Assembly: GCA_019192545.1 (NCBI GenBank)
Contig: JAHCMI010000010.1
Span: 62,001 to 126,000, forward strand
DNA length: 64,000 nt
Direction: 5' to 3'
DNA from: Rivularia sp. MS3
GTDB lineage: Bacteria; Cyanobacteriota; Cyanobacteriia; Cyanobacteriales; Nostocaceae
Of this stretch, positions 54,695 to 63,018 are shown one piece after another (the first letter of the stretch is position 1; the number at the start of each line of letters is the position of its first letter). The position numbers and the translations under genes were made by a program. The notes under the pieces were generated by a model. It did no database searches and was not told where the DNA came from. It saw only the letters and a list, made by a program, of their open reading frames with translations.

Positions 54695-55479
54695 TTATGG
54701 GTTTTCTCTAGCTAAGTATGCTTGTAAATCATTGATATTAGAAAAACTGAAGAACACTTCACCTAAAGCTTCTAATTGTTCTGGTGACAAATTTTCAATC
54801 CTTTTCATTAATGAAGCATCAATTTCGCCAAAACGACTATTAATAATAAGCCTTACCCATTTCAATGCTTCTTTTTGTACAATATCTTGATAAATTACAG
54901 ATTGTCTCATAATATCCTCCGGTAAAAATTGGCGAATTAAATCAGAGGTCAAATCGTAAACCAGCTAAAATCCCTAAACACCCAGTTATGTTTTGCTGTT
55001 CTCTTATATCTGAAATTGTAGCTACTGTTTGAGCTACTTGGTTTAGTAATGCTGTGGGTGAATCAGTTTTTGTTAAAGGTGCTAGGGGTAAAAGTCCACG
55101 GTTATTGAGAAATAATGCCGAATCCTGCTCCCATAGACGAATTATACGATAACGGTGGATTGTTGTTTCGTCGCGATATTCTTCAGTAAATGCAATTTCG
55201 TTGGTAGTTTCCTGCAAAAATATTACTACTTGTGTAACAGGACATTTGTATGTCCGTTTTAACCTGAAGGAATAGTCCCCCATCCTAAAGGGAATCGGAG
55301 GTTTTGAAGTAGGTTCGGTCTGAAATTCTATATGTAAAATCCGATTTTTTGTTTGTAGGAAGGTAACGGTTGGGAGCACGAATTGGTTCTAAAAAAAGCT
55401 CCGTTTTAAGTACGTTAATATCTTCTGTTTCCATTCCCAGCAACCAACGCACAAAGTCTGTTGGATATTCTTCAGCCAA
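54695..55479 (-). pseudogene. Rpn-family (DUF4351) nuclease/transposase-like gene, frameshifted and cut at its 5' end
   Basis: Three overlapping ORFs (55285-55479, 54942-55379, 54695-54952) make up one protein. AEEYPTDFVRWLLGMETEDI begins it; VTFLQTKNRILHIEFQTEP then follows in a second frame (change at about 55375). DLIRQFLPEDIMRQSVIYQDI and the C-terminal FGEIDASLMKRIENLSPEQL come in a third (change at about 54950). The first codons of the gene lie beyond the 3' end of a group II intron fragment at about 55487, so the intron appears to have inserted into the very start of this gene. Confidence 0.8.
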
Positions 55480-55522
55480 AAAGTTAAACTAAGCCGGAGA
55501 GTCGCCTCTCCGACTCGTCTTC

Positions 55523-55557
55523 AAAACCGTGCTTGAGACTTTTACCTCACACGGCTC
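55523..55557 (-). ncRNA. Group II intron domain V
   Basis: On the minus strand the sequence begins GAGCCGTGTGAGG and returns through TCTCAAGCACGGTTTT, forming the short catalytic hairpin with the AGC triad on its 5' side. This fits bacterial domain V consensus in length (about 34-35 nt) and sequence. Confidence 0.85.
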
Positions 55558-55656
55558 CTCGGTAACGTAGGTGTTTGTCATACATACCGTTTTCTCACAT
55601 AAATAAAGATATCCAACAAGATATTCCTTATCCATTTGTAAGCAAGCAAACATTCA

Positions 55657-57104
55657 TTATTTGTCGTTTGCAGTTTTTACATCGTGGCAATGTCGATGGA
55701 GTAATTGCTTGTTGTAAAGATTATTTAATCCACCTTTGGAAAGTGGAATAATGTGGTCAACTTCCAACAAATTTCCATCATAAAAGTACAGTCCACAATG
55801 AGCGCATTTTCCTTTTTGAAGCTTCAATAATTTTGATACATCTTTTGGAGCTTCAGGATGCTGTCCTCTTCTTATACTCCAGTAAATCCAATCACCATCA
55901 TAGACGCTGCGGTTACTTTGCACTTTGACATGATTAATAATCTTTGTATCTGTGTGTTTTCGTAACTTACGGTCATCGTTTAATGGTTGAAAAACCCAAT
56001 TATCTCCACCATTAGATTGCCAATATTTCCGGCGTATCCATTTAAATGGTTTGTGGGGATGACGATGTTTCGACCAACTTTTTAGTTGCCTGTAAACAAT
56101 ATGTTCTAATGCACTAAAAATGCTAGTAGAGCAGACAGTAGAGTAATAGTTTGACCATCCCCTAATAATTGGGTTTAGGTGCTTGATTAAGGCTAATTGT
56201 TTATCACAATTGTGCCTTTTTATTACCTTTCCTACTCTCTGAATGTGTGCTTTTAGCTTTTCTTTGCTTGGCTTGATAATTGTTTTAAACCCAAGTAATT
56301 GACCTTGTGTATTCTTACCTGTATGACATTTTCCTACTGGAAATTGTCGAATGGTAAATCCCAAAAAGTCAAAACCAACATTTTCTGAGTACTTGTTTAA
56401 AGTATGAGATATTCTGGTTTTACTTGGTTTCAATTCCAAGCCTAAACAACTTAACCATTCCACAATTATTTGCTGACATTTCTGAATGACATTCAAGTCT
56501 TCATGCATAATTAAAAAGTCATCCGCGTATCGAATCAAAATAGCATTTGGGATATAACCTGCATACTTGCCATTCTTGTAAACGTTTTTCCGAGGAAAAG
56601 CCTGTTTTATTCGATATTCCATTCCGTGAAGAGCAATATTCGCGAGTAATGGCGCACTTACTCCACCCTGTGGAACTCCTTGTTCAGTTGCGCTATATGA
56701 TTTTTGCCTTGTTGCATAATTCTTGAAATCAATTACTCCCGCTTTTAACCACGCTCGAATTTGTCGGCTAATGGTGGGGAATGTGTTCAGTTTTGTCAAC
56801 AATGCAAAATGATTTATTTTGTCGTTAGCGAAGCGTCTCCCTTTGGGAGAAAACAAGAAGCAATATCGGCATCCAAAACATATTTAGGTTTGAACCTAAT
56901 TGCATTAAATACTGCTTCAATTGCATCATGGGCACTTCTTCCTGCTCTAAACCCATAGGAATTTTCCTCGAATCGGGCTTCCCATTCCGGTTCAAGAGCT
57001 AGTTTGACTAGCGCTTGCTTTGCCCTTTCATCGATTGTGGCAATTCCCAAAGGTCGCTTTTCATCCCTTCCGGGTTTTGGTATCCATACCCTTCAGGTTG
57101 GTTT
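55657..57104 (-). pseudogene. Group II intron reverse transcriptase-maturase-HNH, broken by a 26-bp repeat
   Basis: The readable frame begins after a stop at about 57105 with RVWIPKPGRDEKRPLGI, so the N-terminal part is missing. ORF 56814-57050 gives FEENSYGFRAGRSAHDAI and VLDADIASCF. ORF 55657-56856 continues with KINHFALLTKLNTFP, GVPQGGVSAPLLANIAL, the catalytic IRYADDFLIMHED, a maturase X domain, and an HNH nuclease (CAHCGLYFYDGN, LEVDHIIPLSKGG). The two frames are separated by an inserted 26-bp palindromic repeat (56824-56849). Removing it restores CFDKINHFALL exactly. Confidence 0.9.
56824..56849 (-). repeat. 26-bp small dispersed repeat disrupting the reverse transcriptase
   Basis: On the coding strand: hairpin CTCCCAAAGGGAG followed by ACGCTTCGCTAAC. 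It sits between TGTTTT and GACAAAATAAAT. Deleting these 26 bases restores the conserved ADIAxCFDKINH reading frame. It has the same build as the element at 20962-20988. Confidence 0.85.
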
Positions 57105-57112
57105 GGCTTTAC

Positions 57113-58007
57113 TTGAATCTATCCCACTAATCACGAAACGTGATAATCTATTTCTTAACTGAAAGGGTGTATCACTTTATGGCTGGACGTTTTGAAGGAT
57201 TAAGTGACTTAGAGTGGAAGTTGTTTGAAGATATATTTCCCCCAGAACCAGAAAAACGTGGTAAGGGAATGCCTCATGCTCCGTATCGTCATGTATTAAA
57301 TAGCCTTTTATATATTTTAGTTACCGGGTGTCGATGGTGTGATTTACCGCGAGGAGGTATATGGGCATCAAAAAGCGCCTCACATAGATGGTTGAAGCGA
57401 TGGTACTCAGATGGAACCTTTGAACATCTACAAGCACGTATATTGGCGATCGCCAACGAGAGGGGACTTATAAATTGGGACTACGGAGCCATTGATGGCT
57501 CTTTTTCCCCCTGGGAAAGGAGGAGGTGAAGAAGTTGCCTATGGTGGTAAAGGAAAGGGAATTCTAATTCATACATTAACCGAAGGTAATGGTATGCCCT
57601 TAGCTAATTCTACAACCCCAGCTAACGGTAGTGAAAGAGAGCAGATAATACCTCTACTAGATAAAGTAAAGCTTAAAACATTGAAGCCTGGTAGACCCCG
57701 TAAGAGAGTAAAAGTATTGGCTACTGACAAGGGTTATGACTCAAAAGAAAAACGTGCTGCTTTGCGTAAAAGGGGTATTCGACCTCAAATACCAAAACGG
57801 ACATGGAAAACCAAGAAAAATAGAGGTAGACCAATTAAAATGTCTGTTCCTCGGTATCAGCAAGAGCGTTGCTTTGCTTGGTTTCAACGTAAATACCGTC
57901 GGTTAGTTGTTCGTTGGCAACGTATAAAAGGATGCTTTGACGCATTTATTAATATCGCTACTATCCATATCTGGATTCAAAGAATCTTATTAGTGGGATA
58001 GGTTCAA
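57113..58007 (+). mobile_element. IS5-type insertion sequence, about 895 bp, with 19-bp terminal repeats
   Basis: The left end TTGAATCTATCCCACTAAT (57113-57131) and the right end (57989-58007) are inverted copies with one mismatch. The element holds a two-frame transposase. Its left neighbour is the truncated group II intron and its right neighbour is an IS630-type transposase missing its start. I see no clear target duplication, so adjacent deletion after insertion is likely. Confidence 0.85.
57179..58001 (+). CDS. IS5-family transposase in two overlapping frames
   Basis: The ATG at 57179 follows a good ribosome-binding site (GAAAGGG). Frame 1 gives MAGRFEGLSDLEWKLFEDIF, CRWCDLPRG and the first catalytic Asp in AIDGSFSP. 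Frame 2 (57492-58001) gives GKGGGEEVAYGGKGKG, the second Asp region VLATDKGYDS, and the last motif ERCFAWFQRKYRRLVVRW, a DDE transposase ending. The switch is +1 within TTTTTCCCCCTGGG. It could be programmed frameshifting, which some IS5 groups use, or loss or gain of a base in the C run. The track's 57140 start is upstream of the real one. Confidence 0.85.
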
Positions 58008-59072
58008 ACATAAAGCACGAACTATTACTCGTGCAAAGATTCTTATAATGGCGAATGAAGGACATCTGGATAAAGCGATCGCCTCAAATCTAAGAGTAAA
58101 TATTTCGACTGTTGAACGAACCCGTGAAAAATTTATGCTTGGGGGATTAGAATATGCAATAAAAGACCGTCCACATCCACGAAGGTCTTGTAAACTTGAT
58201 GGCAAACCAGAAGCATTTTTGATAGCTACTGCTTGTTCGACTCCTCCAGGAGGACGTAATCGTTGGACAATGAGGCTTTTAGCAGACAAAATGGTAAGTC
58301 TTGGTATGGTAGACTCAGTTTCTCACGAAACAGTACGTCAAACCCTAAAAAAAACGAGGTAAAACCTTGGTTAAGGGAACAGTGGTGTATTTCTGAAGTC
58401 AACTCGGAATACATCTTAAGAATGGAAGATGTATTGGATTTATATAATGAGCCATTAGACCCCAAGTGCCCAGTAATTTGCTTTGACGAGACTCCATATC
58501 AACTGATAGAAGAAGTTAGAACACCGTTACCTTCAGAACCAGACCAACCGGAACGTTATGACTTTGAGTATAAACGGAACGGCAGTGTTAATTTATTTGC
58601 GTACTTTCAACCATTAGCAGGCTGGCGACATATCGAAGTTACAGAACGGCGCACGAAGGTCGATTTTGCGAAGCAAATGAAAAATTTAGTTGATATTCAT
58701 TGTCCAGAAGCTGAAGTAATTCGTTTGGTGGTTGATAATTTAAACATACATAATCCAGCCGCATTATATGAAGTTTTTGAACCTACTGAGGCACGCCGAA
58801 TAATACAAAAATTGGAGTTTCATTACACACCAAAACATGCTTCTTGGTTAAATCAAGTAGAAATTGAACTATCAGTGTTGTCTCGTCAATGCTTAGAGCG
58901 GAGAATTCCAGAAGTACAAATATTAAAATCTGAAATTGATGCTTGGGAGTTACAACGCAATCAAGAACGTGCAACTGTAAACTGGCGCTTTAAAACTACA
59001 GACGCTAGACATAAATTTGAACGATTTTATCCAACTATTTAACCCCGCAAAGTTCGCTTGGCGGACTACTAG
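58008..59072 (+). mobile_element. IS630-type insertion sequence, 5'-truncated
   Basis: The left end is missing: homology starts directly after the IS5 element with HKARTITRAKILIMANEGHL. The right end follows the transposase stop: CCCCGCAAAGTTCGC... up to about 59072, next to a TA, the usual IS630 target. Beyond lies an interrupted IS1182-type transposase, into which this element had inserted. Confidence 0.75.
58012..59042 (+). pseudogene. IS630-family transposase, N-terminus missing, two frames
   Basis: Frame 1 (58048-58362 in the track; homology from about 58012) carries the helix-turn-helix part (AIASNLRVNISTVERTREKF) and [13 protein letters not shown]. Frame 2 (58263-59042) carries [17 protein letters not shown], the DDE residues in [11 protein letters not shown] and [11 protein letters not shown], and the end [15 protein letters not shown]. 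The change is -1 in a run of eight A residues. Many IS630 elements use programmed -1 shifting on such runs, so the frame change may be normal. The missing N-terminus is what makes this copy defective. Confidence 0.85.
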
Positions 59073-59399
59073 CATAGAAGCATCAAACGGTGTCTCATTA
59101 CTATAAGATGATATCCCTATAAAATATTGTAGATAAGGGTTCTCCTTAATTTGTTCTACAGTCTCTCTATCACTTATTCCTAATTTTTCTTTAATTATTA
59201 AAGCGCCTAACGCCATCCTAAAAGATTTGGCAGGTGCCCCCATTTCCTCGTCAAAAATTGAAGCATATTCTTCTTCAAATTCTGACCAAGGTATCAATGA
59301 AGCCATAATCACCCAACGATTATCTTCAGACAACTTCCCCTCGAAAGGAAGTTCAAAATTTTCTGATGATACGTGAGATTGCTCCTCAAAACGGTACAT
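59059..59399 (-). pseudogene. IS1182-type transposase, N-terminal fragment
   Basis: From the ATG at 59399: MYRFEEQSHVSSENFELPFEG, NRWVIMASLIPWSEFEEEYA, SFRMALGALIIKEKLGISDRETVEQIKENPYLQYFIG, and PFDASMLV. After this the reading runs into the IS630 end. The remaining three quarters of the transposase are not on the other side of the IS630/IS5 block, so they were deleted. A short perfect inverted repeat (AACACGC-ACA-GCGTGTT, 59408-59424) lies just upstream. Confidence 0.8.
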
Positions 59400-59522
59400 A
59401 TATACTAAACACGCACAGCGTGTTACTCACGGTGATGCAAGAGTTCTGAGTCATTTTAGACCTTTTTCCTGCACCTGAATATATTCCTTGGGGTTGATAA
59501 TGTATGCTGCATCACCTTTTTC

Positions 59523-59823
59523 TATTTACTCAGCAAGCCCTATATTAGCAGTTTAAATTTAGACGCAAAAAAGTTTGGAGACTCAGTTCGTAGTCACTGG
59601 GGTATTGAAAATTCCTTACATTGGATATTAGATGTAGCACTAAATGAAGATGATTGTAGAATTAGAAAAGATAATGCTCCACCTCCATTTTGCTGTCCTT
59701 CGTCACATTGCAGTTAATTTGTTAGGTCAAGAAAAAAGTAAAAAGCTTGGAATTAAAAATAAACAATTTTTAGCTGCTATAGATGATAGCTATCTAACTC
59801 GGATTTTAAATTTAAGTATTTAA
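59523..59823 (+). pseudogene. ISAs1-type transposase, C-terminal fragment, frameshifted
   Basis: The DNA reads YISSLNLDAKKFGDSVRSHWGI and ENSLHWILDVALNEDDCRIRKDNA. After a frame change at about 59680-59690 it continues LRHIAVNLLGQEKSKKLGIKNK and ends LTRILNLSI with a TAA at 59821. These are the last conserved blocks of ISAs1 (H-repeat) transposases. The first two thirds are missing. The track has no ORF for it. Confidence 0.8.
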
Positions 59824-60005
59824 GTTCAACAATAAAAATCACCAATCCTTTATATTTACTAAATATTGATTTCTACTGATATTTGCTATTTGAAGCTATA
59901 ATATTAGATACTTTTTTATACTTTAGTTACCGATAAAGATTGTATTATCAGATCCAAACCATTTTTTGGCGATCGCACAATCGCGCTGGTGCGGCATAGC
60001 CGCAC

Positions 60006-60137
60006 CTAGCTTAATTTTAGATGCGTTTGCCCTGATTGAATACCCTCCGTATATCTCAAGCCCAGCAAGTGTTTGTAGAGAGTGGCTGAACCATGAAATT
60101 GCTTTAGCTCGTTGGCTATTTCTTGTGAAGTTTTCAT
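60006..60137 (-). pseudogene. Short fragment resembling the start of DUF6876-type proteins
   Basis: From the ATG at 60137 the frame reads MKTSQEIANELKQFHGSATLYKHLLGLRYTEGIQ, then loses similarity and stops after 43 codons. The first part recalls small proteins that begin ELxQFTGTxxYYKHxLG-YTDGIQ. The break point coincides with a repeat-like stretch containing GCGATCGCAC. The 59966-60181 ORF of the track is its shadow. The family assignment is from memory and weak. Confidence 0.35.
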
Positions 60138-60194
60138 TTTTTCAAAATCCTTTTACGAACTTCACAACTTCATCGGCGTGAGCCGTAAAACGAT

Positions 60195-60221
60195 AACTGC
60201 TGATAATAGATACCAGCAGTT
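60195..60221. repeat. Inverted repeat AACTGCTG-N11-CAGCAGTT
   Basis: This is a perfect 8+8 bp hairpin in the gap between the mobile-element debris and the glycosyltransferase gene. There is no T-run after it on either strand, so I do not call it a terminator. The rest of 60138-60336 shows nothing I can name. Confidence 0.4.
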
Positions 60222-60336
60222 GTATCATTCTAATAAATATAAATAAATTAAAAATAGCGGAATCGGTTATGATAACTTTTATTTTAGCTTGCTAAGAATT
60301 GATTCTAAACTAATATTGAAATGAGACAGCAGCAAA

Positions 60337-61593
60337 TTAATATCTTGGTATTGCAATTTTATAATTATTATTAATACTTTCGTATTCTTGAGCCTGTAGA
60401 ACTTCAGATTCACAGAAATCACTTTTATTAATAATGGCACTGTATACCTTCTCCAGATTGCTTGCAATTTGATTCCAACAGTAATGATTATTTGCCCAAA
60501 TAGAGCCGTTTTGTCCTAATTCTTGTCTTAATTTTGGGTAAGTAAGTAAATGAGAAATAGCTAACTTAAGAGCATTGACATCTTCCTTTGCGACTAACCC
60601 CGCATTAGCTGCAATGATTTCTGGAGCAAGCTGTACCCCAGGAGTCACAATTACTGGTAAACCCGCTGCCATTGCTTCTGCTGTGGCTATACTAAAGTTT
60701 TCAGAAACAGAGGGTAAAACGAACATATCTGCACCTTGCAGTAATAAATTCTTTTGTTCGTTTTGCACAAAACCTGTAAATGTAACGCGATTATTTAAAT
60801 TCAAAGATTTTATAAGTTGTTTTAAATAGTCGATATAATCGAGTTCTCCATCCCCAGCTATTAAAAGATGAAAGTCGAGACAGTTGGTATTTATAAGACT
60901 GAGTGCTTTGATTAACATATCTGGAGATTTGTTATGACGCAGCCGAGAAAGGAATAGTATTATCAGAGTAGTTGGAGAAATGTTGTATAGAGAATGAAGT
61001 CGTAATTTTGCTTGGGGATTGACAGCAATTTGTTCTACACCCAAAGGTAATTTGATAATAGGAGCTTTAATACCATATTTACGTACATCAATGGCTTCAG
61101 CTTCCGTTGTACAATGTATAGCTGCTGCATTGTTGAGATTACGACGCTCAACCAGCATCGAATATATTTGTTTTTTTAACTTACTTTGAGTTAAAGCCCA
61201 AGATGTTAACTGCCCTTGTGTACGAATCGTATAGGGAATATTGTGCCACTTGGCGATCGCCGCAGCTGTACTCGGAGCATAAGAGAAAAGATAGTGGTTA
61301 TCGAGAATGTCATAGTTGTTGATATTTTGCCACAGCCATTTAGTCATAGCAGGAGAAAAGATAAACTCTTTCATGGGTGGCGAAAAGTAAGGTAAAAACC
61401 AAACAGGAACCCCTTGGTATTCGATTTTTTGGTATAAAGGAACATCAAGTGGTTTTGAACCGTTATGGTTGGTTGTAACTATTTCTGTTTCAATTCCATT
61501 GTCTAGTAAAGCTTTAACTAAATTCAAAACTACAGTAGTCGGACCACCCAATGATGGGCTAATTGAGGGAATTACATGGAGTATTTTCATCAA
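60337..61593 (-). CDS. Glycosyltransferase family 4
   Basis: The protein has 418 residues with two Rossmann-type halves. The N-terminus has MKILHVIPSISPSLGGPTTVVLNL, the acceptor-side glycine motif of GT4 enzymes. The C-terminal donor site has LFLSRLRHNKSPDMLIKAL, LLIAGDGE, VTFTGFV and the E-x7-E motif in SVSENFSIATAEAMAAGLPVIVT. It should transfer a sugar from a nucleotide donor to a growing surface polysaccharide at the cytoplasmic face of the membrane. It lies 24 bp after an O-antigen ligase-like gene, so they are probably one operon. The acceptor and sugar cannot be read from sequence. Confidence 0.9.
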   Translation of the reverse strand: MMKILHVIPSISPSLGGPTTVVLNLVKALLDNGIETEIVTTNHNGSKPLDVPLYQKIEYQGVPVWFLPYFSPPMKEFIFSPAMTKWLWQNINNYDILDNHYLFSYAPSTAAAIAKWHNIPYTIRTQGQLTSWALTQSKLKKQIYSMLVERRNLNNAAAIHCTTEAEAIDVRKYGIKAPIIKLPLGVEQIAVNPQAKLRLHSLYNISPTTLIILFLSRLRHNKSPDMLIKALSLINTNCLDFHLLIAGDGELDYIDYLKQLIKSLNLNNRVTFTGFVQNEQKNLLLQGADMFVLPSVSENFSIATAEAMAAGLPVIVTPGVQLAPEIIAANAGLVAKEDVNALKLAISHLLTYPKLRQELGQNGSIWANNHYCWNQIASNLEKVYSAIINKSDFCESEVLQAQEYESINNNYKIAIPRY

Positions 61594-61617
61594 ATAGAGT
61601 TGGGGTAGATGAGAAAA

Positions 61618-62940
61618 TTAATTATTAAAATCAGCTTGTAAAAATGGCAATTTAACTGCTATATAAGCAACTAACCAACCGGGTAAAGAATGAGCGGAAC
61701 CAATGTTATAAAATCCGGATTCAAAAAAACAAAGACATAATTCGGCTAAAAGAGCGCTACATAGTGCTAATTTCAATTCAAAATGCTCTTTGTTTATATA
61801 ATTTGCACTCTGTTGAATTTGATTAATAACAATCGACCATAAAGGAACAAATGTTAATAAGCTACCAATTAAACCAATTTGGTATGTCAAACCAATATAA
61901 GCATTATGAGCAGTTCCAACCCACAATCTTTCAAAGAAAATGCTTTGAGCAGATTTATGTAATAATAAAGCTTCTTCACTCCCCCAGCCATGACCAATTA
62001 ATATCGAAATTGGTGAAGATAAAATCTTTTCAATAAACAAAGGCCAAAGTAAATTAGTGCGATAGCTTGTAATACCCGCACCTTTAGAAGTAGTTAAGTT
62101 TTCGTATAATTTTTCAAAGAAAGATGATTGAAAAAAATCTACACTTACTATTAACAAAGCACTAATAGCTATTGTAGCAATGCCATATATCATTAACATT
62201 TCTATACCTTTATATCTCGACCAACATATCAGGTAGTAAAGTAATAAGATACTTAAAGCAACTAAGGGAGTTCTTGCACTACTGATAATAATTGCAGTAA
62301 ATATAATTATTGTTGGAATAAACCTTAATATTCCCCAGTGTTTCTGTCTGGATGAAAACCAGATAGATAAAGGTAAAATAACAATTCCTAGAGCGGCGGT
62401 AGCATTTGGATTAAAAAATATACCGCTGGGAGCGCCCATTAAAACAGGAATTATTCTAAGTGCATTGCCAATTAATCCAATAGTATAAATAACAGTAGCA
62501 CTGTAAACTAAATTTTTAATAATTGCTGTAGCATCGTTAAAAGAATTAAGTACGCTTTGTACTCCCCAAGTTAAGGATAAGTAAGCTAATAGAAAAGAAA
62601 CTGCTTTGAAAATACCTGTTTGATAAAAGTCTGCTGCATACAGTACACCATTTAAATCGGCATAAGCTGTACTGATAATAATTACTGTAAATACTAAAAA
62701 CGCGAAGCGGTCAAAATTATTACGTTCCCATTTCCCAGAAATAAATATTTTATTGAAACCGTAAATTAATAAAACGATTAATCCTATCCATCTTCCCCAA
62801 TAAGCTACCGCTGTTCCAGGAGGAATAACAAAGCTATTAATTGCTAAAGCGAAAGGAAGCCACCCAAATGTAGGCAGCCAGTGTAACCATTTTTTGGTTT
62901 GTATTGAATTATTTATTTGTGGTTGATAGGTTTGAGTCAC
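61618..62940 (-). CDS. O-antigen ligase/polymerase-like membrane protein (Wzy/WaaL type)
   Basis: The protein has 440 residues with about 11-12 hydrophobic segments and a larger loop near residues 285-355, which holds ILIGHGWGSEEALLLH and RLWVGTAHNAYIGLTYQIG. The HN pair in TAHNAYIGL and the preceding GHGWG are the usual signature of the O-antigen ligase family. It should polymerise or transfer polysaccharide units on the periplasmic side. The order with the glycosyltransferase downstream fits an exopolysaccharide or hormogonium-polysaccharide locus. Confidence 0.88.
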   Translation of the reverse strand: MTQTYQPQINNSIQTKKWLHWLPTFGWLPFALAINSFVIPPGTAVAYWGRWIGLIVLLIYGFNKIFISGKWERNNFDRFAFLVFTVIIISTAYADLNGVLYAADFYQTGIFKAVSFLLAYLSLTWGVQSVLNSFNDATAIIKNLVYSATVIYTIGLIGNALRIIPVLMGAPSGIFFNPNATAALGIVILPLSIWFSSRQKHWGILRFIPTIIIFTAIIISSARTPLVALSILLLYYLICWSRYKGIEMLMIYGIATIAISALLIVSVDFFQSSFFEKLYENLTTSKGAGITSYRTNLLWPLFIEKILSSPISILIGHGWGSEEALLLHKSAQSIFFERLWVGTAHNAYIGLTYQIGLIGSLLTFVPLWSIVINQIQQSANYINKEHFELKLALCSALLAELCLCFFESGFYNIGSAHSLPGWLVAYIAVKLPFLQADFNN

Positions 62941-63018
62941 CGGATTTTAGATTTTAGATTTTGGATTGGTATTTATGAGGATTTTGCTTTTAACTACTAC
63001 TCTCTTCTCACTATCAAG

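Larger units (their letters stand above)
55487..57112 (-). mobile_element. Group II intron, 5'-truncated, with reverse transcriptase ORF
   Basis: The element runs on the minus strand. Its 3' end is intact: domain V, a domain VI-like hairpin (GTCGGAGAGGCGACTCTCCG) and a terminal TTTAAC before the Rpn-like reading frame. The 5' RNA domains and the first part of the reverse transcriptase are absent; the sequence ends at the inverted repeat of an IS5-type element at 57113. With the encoded protein also broken, it cannot move by itself. Confidence 0.85.

Noticed and set aside
59966-60181. 71-residue plus-strand ORF
   Set aside because: It has no family features and is antisense to the DUF6876-like fragment.
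7077-61260. Frequent GCGATCGC octamers
   Set aside because: These are the HIP1 sites common to many cyanobacteria; useful for placing the organism but not a local feature.
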